Assembly (NCBI GenBank): GCA_910577415.1
Contig: CAJTLK010000051.1
Location: forward strand, 1-12,686
Source: an uncultured Oscillospiraceae bacterium
GTDB taxonomy: Bacteria > Bacillota > Clostridia > Oscillospirales > Oscillospiraceae
Length of the DNA: 12,686 nucleotides
Direction of reading: 5' to 3'
Positions 1-4,680 of this stretch are shown piece by piece (within the stretch, counting starts at the first letter, position 1; the number at the start of each line of letters is the position of its first letter). The position numbers were made by a program, and so were the translations under genes. Under the pieces are notes generated by a model. It was given only the letters and a program-made list of their open reading frames with translations. It made no database searches and was not told the origin of the DNA.

Positions 1-98
1 GGGTCGCCCTCGCGGATGCGCATGGTCCGGCGAATTTCCTTGGGGATGACCACCCGGCCCAGGTCGTCGATCCTTCTTACGATTCCAGTGGCTTTCAT
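1..98 (-). CDS. spoVT: Stage V sporulation protein T, N-terminal fragment (SpoVT, AbrB-like)
   Basis: Only the first 32 codons are inside the window; the gene runs off the left edge. The translation begins MKATGIVRRIDDLGRVVIPK and continues EIRRTMRIREGDP, which is nearly identical to the swapped-hairpin AbrB DNA-binding domain of Bacillus SpoVT. SpoVT is a forespore transcription factor that tunes sigma-G-dependent genes; its C-terminal GAF-like domain is expected beyond the edge. The ATG at 98 is preceded by an AGGAGGA ribosome binding site (106-112) with 7 bases of spacing. A sigma-G-like promoter lies just upstream at 136-164, which fits the known sigma-G control of spoVT in Bacillus. AbrB and Abh share this fold, but the exact N-terminus favours SpoVT. 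Confidence 0.93.
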   Translation of the reverse strand, partial: MKATGIVRRIDDLGRVVIPKEIRRTMRIREGD

Positions 99-135
99 AT
101 CTCTCTCCTCCTGCGGTTGTCGGTTTGACAGTCCT

Positions 136-164
136 TAGTATCCGCAGGTCTGTTTTTCCTATTC
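136..164 (-). promoter_or_regulatory. Candidate sigma-G promoter of spoVT
   Basis: Read on the minus strand, GAATA (160-164) is followed after 17 bases by GATACTA (136-142). The family pattern for forespore sigma-G promoters is roughly GMATR, about 18 bases, then CATWHTA, so this is a one-base departure in the -10 and one base short in spacing. It gives a leader of about 30 bases before the spoVT start. The match is by eye; sigma-F could also read it. Confidence 0.6.
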
Positions 165-257
165 TTCCGGGAGACGAGGTATCATTTGGTAATCATTTTT
201 ATCCTATCTTCGTTTTATTGGCTTTCGTTGGGTCCATCGGTATGGTTGACCTTGCCC

Positions 258-737
258 TTACTCTTCCTCCGCCAGAAGGACATCCAAGAACTCCTCAGCG
301 TTTTGGCATGCCAAGAGCCTGTCTATCCTCGCCGCGCTGCCCAGCTTTCCCGCCAGCTGGGAGAGAAGAGAGAGATGATTGTCGGCAAAGGCCTCGTCGT
401 CCAGCACACAGAAAAGGAACACCAGCCGGGTCTCCTGCCAGCCGATCTCGCCAGCACAGCTTTCCCAGCGGACGGGCGTCTTCGTCCGGGCCACGGCAAC
501 GCCCATTTTTTTCACGGCGGAGGACTTGCCGTGGGGAATGGAGATACAGCCTCCCATCCCCGTAGGACCGGCGGCCTCCCTGCGGTAGATATCGCAGACG
601 AACTGCTCCAGATCGCTGATGTACCCGCCTGAGAGCAGCCGGACAGCCATGGCGCGCAGCACCTCATCCTTGGTCCTGCCCTCCGCCGCCACATCTGTAA
701 TGACCGGGTCCATCACGTCCCGTAGTTTCCATTCCAT
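258..737 (-). CDS. PTS EIIA-type (fructose/nitrogen class) phosphotransfer protein, stand-alone
   Basis: The product is 159 residues and cytoplasmic, made of a single EIIA type-2 (fructose/mannitol/PtsN) domain. The hallmark is GCISIPHGKS at residues 63-72, with His69 as the expected phosphorylation site, followed by the typical AVKKMGVAVARTKTPVRW strand. Family members take phosphate from HPr and pass it to an EIIB, or act as regulators. No EIIB, EIIC or HPr gene is next to it, so either it serves a transporter elsewhere or it is regulatory; that choice is inference. The reading frame is open to 854, but the start at 737 is preferred because the EIIA domain begins there with MEWKLRDVM, a purine-rich RBS (746-753) precedes it, and the upstream extension runs through the promoter. 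It is transcribed toward spoVT but probably separately. Confidence 0.85.
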   Translation of the reverse strand: MEWKLRDVMDPVITDVAAEGRTKDEVLRAMAVRLLSGGYISDLEQFVCDIYRREAAGPTGMGGCISIPHGKSSAVKKMGVAVARTKTPVRWESCAGEIGWQETRLVFLFCVLDDEAFADNHLSLLSQLAGKLGSAARIDRLLACQNAEEFLDVLLAEEE

Positions 738-780
738 ACCCTCCGCCCCCCTCTTTGCTTTCCAAAACGGTTTATTTTCT

Positions 781-809
781 ATTTTACCGCTCCTGCCTTT
801 GCTTGACAA
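781..809 (-). promoter_or_regulatory. Sigma-A promoter of the EIIA gene
   Basis: On the minus strand TTGTCA (804-809) and TAAAAT (781-786) are separated by exactly 17 bases. Each hexamer is one base off consensus. Transcription would start near 774, giving a leader of about 37 bases. The promoter lies inside the longer open frame, which supports the downstream start at 737. Confidence 0.7.
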
Positions 810-892
810 GAGTAAATACCCTTGCCGGTCAAGTATCAAAGGGAAAAAGCGCATTTTCTCCCATCCCCCCGCTTTCCTTTTCCGGCGAAATC

Positions 893-901
893 TGATATGA
901 T
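893..901 (+). promoter_or_regulatory. Candidate extended -10 promoter of the nuclease-ATPase unit
   Basis: TGA followed by TATGAT (896-901) is an extended -10 element one base off consensus. No good -35 is present 17 bases upstream (TTTCCT at 873-878). The start point would be near 908, with a short leader and a G-rich RBS at about 919-924. Confidence 0.45.
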
Positions 902-931
902 GAAGAAAACGCCTTTCAAGGGGGTGCAGGA

Positions 932-1825
932 ATGAAAAAACGCCTGTCGGGACTGCTGCTCTGTCTGGCCCTGCTCTGCCTGAGCGCCCTCATTCTCCGC
1001 CCCCTGGCTCCTCCGCCGTCTGCCTCCTTCACCCTGGACGCTCTGCCGGAGTACAGCGGCCAGGCCGCCGTGATCCTCAACGAAAACCTTCCCAACTTCC
1101 CCGAGGCGGATAAGACCTCCACCGCCTTTGAAGCCTACAGTCCCCTGGACGCTCTGGGCCGGTGTGGTCCGGCTTACGCCAATGTGGGCCGGGAGACCAT
1201 GCCCACCGGGGAACGGGAGAACATCGGCATGATCCGCCCCTCCGGCTGGCAGATCGCCAAGTACGACTTTGTAGACGGGAAATACCTCTATAACCGCTGC
1301 CACCTTCTGGGCTACCAGCTCACCGGGGAAAATGCCAACGAGCGCAACCTGGTCACAGGCACCCGGTACCTCAATGTCCAGGGGATGCTGCCCTACGAAA
1401 ACCAGGTGGCGGATTACGTGAAGGAGACCGGCAACCACGTGCTCTACCGGGTAACGCCCATCTTTAACGGTCTGGACCTGGTCTGCTCCGGGGTGGAGAT
1501 GGAGGGCTGGTCGGTGGAGGACGGGGGAAACGGGGTCTGCTTCCATGTCTACGCCTATAACGTCCAGCCCGGTGTGGTCATCGACTACGCCACCGGGAAG
1601 AATTGGGAGGAGACGGCCTCCCCGCCCTCGCCGGAGGCTTCTGACGGAAGCAGTCAGGCCGAAGGAGAGGAAACCTATGTCCTCAACGTCAATTCCCACC
1701 GCTTCCACCGTCCCGATTGCTCCGGGGTGGCCTCCATCAGCCACAATAACCGCCGGGATCATACCGGCACCCGGGAGGCCCTGATCGCTCAGGGCTATAC
1801 CCCCTGTGGAAGCTGTAAGCCTTAA
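932..1825 (+). CDS. Secreted DNA/RNA non-specific endonuclease with C-terminal Cys/His module
   Basis: The product is 297 residues. An N-terminal KKR and a hydrophobic stretch (residues 5-25) form a signal peptide or anchor, so the enzyme acts outside the membrane. The central part matches the NucA/EndA/Spd1-like beta-beta-alpha-metal nuclease family: NRCHLLGYQLTG at 121-132 is the family's D/N-R-G-H-type motif, with His124 as the expected general base, and Asn139 in ANERNLVTGTRYLN is the expected metal ligand. The glycine of the classical motif is Cys123 here. After an acidic Ser/Pro linker (229-247), residues 249-297 form a separate module, with HRFHRPDC (257, 260-263 region) and a closing PCGSC (291-295), resembling the Ada-like Cys module found at the end of several Firmicute nucleases. 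The RBS is G-rich with the ATG at 932. The gene lies 15 bases before the ATPase gene. Roles in nucleic-acid scavenging or DNA uptake are possible, but no competence genes are nearby. Confidence 0.87.
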   Translation: MKKRLSGLLLCLALLCLSALILRPLAPPPSASFTLDALPEYSGQAAVILNENLPNFPEADKTSTAFEAYSPLDALGRCGPAYANVGRETMPTGERENIGMIRPSGWQIAKYDFVDGKYLYNRCHLLGYQLTGENANERNLVTGTRYLNVQGMLPYENQVADYVKETGNHVLYRVTPIFNGLDLVCSGVEMEGWSVEDGGNGVCFHVYAYNVQPGVVIDYATGKNWEETASPPSPEASDGSSQAEGEETYVLNVNSHRFHRPDCSGVASISHNNRRDHTGTREALIAQGYTPCGSCKP

Positions 1826-1840
1826 AGGAGGATCGCCCTT

Positions 1841-3013
1841 ATGAAATTGGACATTCTGTACCAGCGGCTCAAAAGCCTTACCGTTTACCGCTTCCTGTTA
1901 AAGGAACCTATTTTGGATGCCGCCGTGGCGCTGATAGACGAACTGGAGAGGATAGACAAGAAGGCCCTGCCCCGCTGGGCTGAGCTGGTCTCTCTACTTC
2001 AGGAAGCCGGGGCAGAAAGCATAGGTATGTGGCTCTGGGACAAGCTGCGCTATACTGAAAATCCCTGGGGAAGACTTGTGGAGGCCGGAGGAAGCGCCCC
2101 TGCTCTGGAGGCCGCCGCCCGTCGGGACGTGGAGACCCTTTCCGCCTTAGCCACCCTGGACGGTAAACGGCTCCTGGCCGCCGCATTGCCCGATGAGCTT
2201 CTGCCGGGTCTCCCCCTTTGGTCCTCGGACACACCTATCTCCTTTGAGGCGCTTTGCGCATACTACAAAGCCAACGGCTGTGGAATGTTCGCCCGGTACC
2301 GGGCCTTTTTGTGGGACGGCGGAAAGCTTCTGGCCGTGGCCCATCCCGACGTTCCCACCCAGGACGACCTGGTGGGCTACCGCCGCCAGAGGGAACAGGT
2401 GGAGGAAAACACCCGCTCGCTCCTCTCCGGCAAGCGGGTAAACAACGTCCTCCTCTTCGGCGAGAGCGGCACGGGCAAGTCGGCCACCGTCAAGTCCCTC
2501 CTCTCCCTGCCGGAGGCAAACGACCTGCGGCTCATTGAGATCGAAAAAAACAGCGTGGCTGAAATGCCCGCTCTTATCCGTACCCTGGCCTCCCGGCGGC
2601 AGAAGTTCATCCTTTTCATCGACGACCTGGCCTTTGACCAGGACGACATGAACTACTCCGTCCTCAAGACCATCTTAGAGGGTGGACTGGAGCCAAGGCC
2701 GGACAACGTGGCCATCTACGCCACCTCCAACCGCCGGAACTTAGTGCGGCAGACCTTCTCCGACCGGGCCGGGGACGAGGTGGACCGGGACGAGACCATC
2801 CAGGAGAAGACCGCCCTGGCTGACCGTTTCGGGCTGCGGGTGGTCTATCAGGGCTTTACCAAGAAGGAATACCTTGAACTGATCGCCCGACTGGCAGAGC
2901 AAAAGAACATCACCATTCCCTGGGAGACCGTCGAGGCCAAGGCCGTGGCCTGGGATGCCCGCCACCCTGGCCGCTCTCCCAGAACGGCCCGACAGTTCAT
3001 AGACAGCTTGTAA
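1841..3013 (+). CDS. DUF815-family AAA+ ATPase
   Basis: The product is 390 residues with no membrane segments. The C-terminal part is an AAA+ module of the DUF815 type: lead-in DLVGYRRQREQVEENT (176-191), Walker A GESGTGKS (207-214), Walker B FILFIDD (256-262), sensor-1-like ATSNRR (294-299), a possible arginine finger in ADRF (327-330) and a sensor-2-like RSPRTARQF (378-386). Residues 1-170 are a helical region with no function I can name. The biochemical role of DUF815 proteins is not established; ATP-dependent remodelling or loading is inferred only from the fold. The AAAGGAGG RBS (1824-1831) overlaps the stop codon of the nuclease gene, so the two are almost certainly co-transcribed. A strong terminator follows 8 bases after the stop. 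Family assignment is confident; function is open. Confidence 0.9.
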   Translation: MKLDILYQRLKSLTVYRFLLKEPILDAAVALIDELERIDKKALPRWAELVSLLQEAGAESIGMWLWDKLRYTENPWGRLVEAGGSAPALEAAARRDVETLSALATLDGKRLLAAALPDELLPGLPLWSSDTPISFEALCAYYKANGCGMFARYRAFLWDGGKLLAVAHPDVPTQDDLVGYRRQREQVEENTRSLLSGKRVNNVLLFGESGTGKSATVKSLLSLPEANDLRLIEIEKNSVAEMPALIRTLASRRQKFILFIDDLAFDQDDMNYSVLKTILEGGLEPRPDNVAIYATSNRRNLVRQTFSDRAGDEVDRDETIQEKTALADRFGLRVVYQGFTKKEYLELIARLAEQKNITIPWETVEAKAVAWDARHPGRSPRTARQFIDSL

Positions 3014-3021
3014 AAAGCGGA

Positions 3022-3064
3022 AAAGCCCGGAAGTTGCACAAAGCAACCTCCGGGCTTTCTTTTT
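3022..3064 (+). terminator. Rho-independent terminator after the ATPase gene
   Basis: AAAGCCCGGA (3022-3031) and GTTGC (3033-3037) pair with GCAAC (3043-3047) and TCCGGGCTTT (3049-3058) around the loop ACAAA. One A-C mismatch interrupts the stem, and a T run follows (3060-3064). It ends the nuclease-ATPase transcript. On the other strand the flanking A-rich bases also give a short T run, so it may serve the convergent lipoprotein gene too. Confidence 0.93.
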
Positions 3065-3084
3065 ATACCATAAGAAACCCTAAT

Positions 3085-4212
3085 TTATTCTGCCACCGAA
3101 AGCAGCTTCTGTATTACGCGAGCACTTACTTCTAAATAGTAGGCTTCCTCTTCCGCAGTCAAATCTTTCTCACCCCATGCTTCAAAGGCTTCATTCATCT
3201 CTGTCGCTTTGTCTGCAAACTCCATATATTTCCCTAACAAAGTCATATCGGTTGGATTGTTTGTATATTGAGAAACCAAATCACAATATTCATCAAAGAA
3301 CGCCTCATAGCTGTCCATCATTTCCTTAAAGTCAGAACTCATATTGTCTTGGTCTGTCTCCGTTGTTTCATCGCTTTTTGTTTCTGCCTGTTCCATTATC
3401 TCACCGCTAACTTCTTTCTCCGTGATTTCTGATTGTTCCGTCTGCACTTTTTCCGTTTCCCGCTTTTTTGTGTATTCTTCTTCGTAGTCTTTTACGACTT
3501 GCTCTACATCAAAGTTATCGTCCCAGCAAAAAGCACTATTCATAGCAGACCACAATCCATATAGATATGACCTCTCATCCGTCCACTTCTCGTAAACAGC
3601 AGATCTTGTATCAGACCAAGTTTTATAACATTCTTCTGTTGCCTTGCTCCACTGACTATATTCAAGCTTTTCTTTTTTATACGCATCACCGACAATGCCG
3701 TCATAATATTGATCATATAGATCATCCATAGCGTCATCATAAAGGTCATCGTAATAGTCATCCATTGCATCATCATAGACCGTATCATAATAATTATCGA
3801 GAGCTTCATCGCAAAATTCATAGTATCTGTGTGCTGGGTCTTCTGCAACCAATTTGAAATAAGCAACAGAATATTCCCTTGTCCTCGCAAAAAGGTCATC
3901 AACTTCAGCAAGGGTCAACTCGATCCATTCATCCAGCATACCTTTGTTTTTTTCATAGTCCGCATAGGTCGTACCGACTTGCGCAAACATCTCTTCTTGT
4001 TTCTGTACAATATTTTCTATCGTATCTGAGAAGTCGCTCGCAATTCGTTCAAGAACTGCCGCCGGGTCTGTCTCCTCTACTTTTACTTGTACAGGAGTTG
4101 TGGCAATTTGTGTCGGCTCAGTGGTTTCCACATTTTTTGCATCGCTGCTTCCACAAGCGGCGAAACAACATAACATAAGACCTGCCAGCAACGTTAAAGC
4201 CATTTTCCTCAT
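3085..4212 (-). CDS. Acidic repeat-containing lipoprotein of unknown function
   Basis: The product is 375 residues if it starts at the ATG at 4212 (MRKMALTLL). A signal peptide ends at the lipobox CFAAC, with the lipid-modified Cys at residue 20, so it is anchored on the outer face of the membrane. After a Thr/Glu-rich linker come three tandem 12-residue Asp/Tyr repeats (residues 135-170, for example DDAMDDYYDDLY) and then four 11-residue units, each opening with Trp (residues 188, 199, 210, 221). A Glu/Thr-rich linker (about 245-290) leads to a helical C-terminal domain containing FKEMMDSYEAFFDEY. That domain resembles a domain I have seen in many gut-Firmicute lipoproteins (possibly the one named DUF6591; not verified). 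A GTG nine bases upstream has a GAGGG only 2 bases away, too close, whereas the ATG has 11. Base composition is clearly more AT-rich than its neighbours. It is divergent from the XRE gene and probably repressed by it. Confidence 0.85.
   Translation of the reverse strand: MRKMALTLLAGLMLCCFAACGSSDAKNVETTEPTQIATTPVQVKVEETDPAAVLERIASDFSDTIENIVQKQEEMFAQVGTTYADYEKNKGMLDEWIELTLAEVDDLFARTREYSVAYFKLVAEDPAHRYYEFCDEALDNYYDTVYDDAMDDYYDDLYDDAMDDLYDQYYDGIVGDAYKKEKLEYSQWSKATEECYKTWSDTRSAVYEKWTDERSYLYGLWSAMNSAFCWDDNFDVEQVVKDYEEEYTKKRETEKVQTEQSEITEKEVSGEIMEQAETKSDETTETDQDNMSSDFKEMMDSYEAFFDEYCDLVSQYTNNPTDMTLLGKYMEFADKATEMNEAFEAWGEKDLTAEEEAYYLEVSARVIQKLLSVAE
3703..3810 (-). repeat. Three tandem 36-bp repeats within the lipoprotein gene
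   Basis: These encode DEALDNYYDTVY, DDAMDDYYDDLY and DDAMDDLYDQYY. The second and third share DDAMDD exactly at protein level and are similar at DNA level (repeated GTCATCCAT/GCATCATC-type words on the plus strand). The pattern suggests internal duplication of one 12-codon unit. Confidence 0.8.
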
Positions 4213-4234
4213 TTGATCCACTTCCCTCTTTTTT

Positions 4235-4254
4235 ATTACCTATTTATAGGTAAT
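4235..4254. promoter_or_regulatory. Operator 1 of the XRE/lipoprotein intergenic region
   Basis: A perfect 9-bp inverted repeat, ATTACCTAT-TT-ATAGGTAAT. It covers the predicted start point of the lipoprotein promoter. The arm ATAGGTAAT recurs at two other places in the same intergenic region, as expected for the binding site of the adjacent XRE regulator. Confidence 0.7.
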
Positions 4255-4257
4255 TTT

Positions 4258-4286
4258 AGGATAGCAGAATATTTTCTCGAAGTCAA
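4258..4286 (-). promoter_or_regulatory. Sigma-A promoter of the lipoprotein gene
   Basis: On the minus strand TTGACT (4281-4286) and TATCCT (4258-4263) are 17 bases apart. The start point would be near 4250, inside operator 1, while operator 2 (4283-4302) overlaps the -35. Binding at either site would block RNA polymerase. Confidence 0.65.
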
Positions 4287-4302
4287 CCCATATGTAGGTA
4301 AT
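4283..4302. promoter_or_regulatory. Operator 2 (imperfect)
   Basis: The right arm GTAGGTAAT (4294-4302) differs from the operator-1 arm by one base. The left arm keeps only the ACC-AT core (5 of 9 positions). It overlaps the lipoprotein -35 element. Confidence 0.5.
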
Positions 4303-4317
4303 ATCCGCCGACGCTTT

Positions 4318-4337
4318 GATACCATTATATAGGTAAT
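4318..4337. promoter_or_regulatory. Operator 3 (imperfect)
   Basis: The right arm ATAGGTAAT (4329-4337) is identical to operator 1; the left arm GATACCATT matches at 5 of 9 positions. It sits 23 bases before the XRE start codon, between a possible -35 TTGATA (4316-4321) and a weak -10 TATTAC (4337-4342, only 15 bases apart), so it would suit autoregulation of the XRE gene. Confidence 0.5.
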
Positions 4338-4359
4338 ATTACGTTCTGGGAGGCGCGAT

Positions 4360-4617
4360 ATGACCTATCATGAAATCATTGTCGAGCGAATCAAATCCCT
4401 ATGCAAAATGCGAGGTATCTCTTTTAACAAACTGGCAAGCATGAGCGGCTTGAATCAGTCCACCATTGACAATATCATCCGTGGAGTATCTAAGAACCCC
4501 CGGATCATGACCCTGCATAAAATTGCAAATGCGTTTAGTATGACTGTTTCTGAATTTTTGGACTTCTCCGCCATGAACGAAGTTTCCTTTGAGGATATGA
4601 ACAGTGAAGATGAATGA
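4360..4617 (+). CDS. Small XRE-family HTH transcriptional regulator
   Basis: The product is 85 residues, essentially one Cro/CI-type helix-turn-helix: IKSLCKMRGISFNKLASMSG followed by LNQSTIDNIIRG (recognition helix around residues 29-42) and LHKIANAFSMTVSEFLDF. A short acidic tail ends the protein. Stand-alone HTH proteins of this size usually act as DNA-binding repressors. GGGAGG (4348-4353) is a good RBS 6 bases before the ATG. It is divergent from the lipoprotein gene, with three ATAGGTAAT-type sites in the shared 147-bp gap, so its likely targets are both promoters. Its base composition is AT-rich like the lipoprotein gene, marking the pair as one unit. A terminator follows at 4638. Confidence 0.92.
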   Translation: MTYHEIIVERIKSLCKMRGISFNKLASMSGLNQSTIDNIIRGVSKNPRIMTLHKIANAFSMTVSEFLDFSAMNEVSFEDMNSEDE

Positions 4618-4637
4618 TGATCGTCCTTCTATCACGT

Positions 4638-4680
4638 AAAAGAACACCGGCAGAGCTAACCCTGCCGGTGTTCTTTTATT
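4638..4680. terminator. Bidirectional terminator shared by the XRE gene and spoIIE
   Basis: A perfect 16-bp stem (4638-4653 with 4662-4677) around an 8-base loop, A-rich on one side and T-rich on the other, so it can end transcripts arriving from both directions. The stop codon of spoIIE (4676-4678) lies in the outer arm. Confidence 0.92.

Noticed and set aside
836..1762. A 308-codon minus-strand frame over the nuclease gene
   Set aside because: Composition dominated by Gly, Val and Ala from antisense reading; the plus strand encodes a motif-complete nuclease with signal peptide and RBS.
4213..4221. GTG start of the lipoprotein at 4221
   Set aside because: The GAGGG ribosome binding site would be only 2 bases from it. 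The ATG at 4212 gives a normal Met-Arg-Lys lipoprotein signal peptide.
3022..4680. Transposon or integrative element around the AT-rich island
   Set aside because: No transposase, integrase, terminal inverted repeat or direct target repeat is visible at the edges; only a composition shift and terminators mark it.
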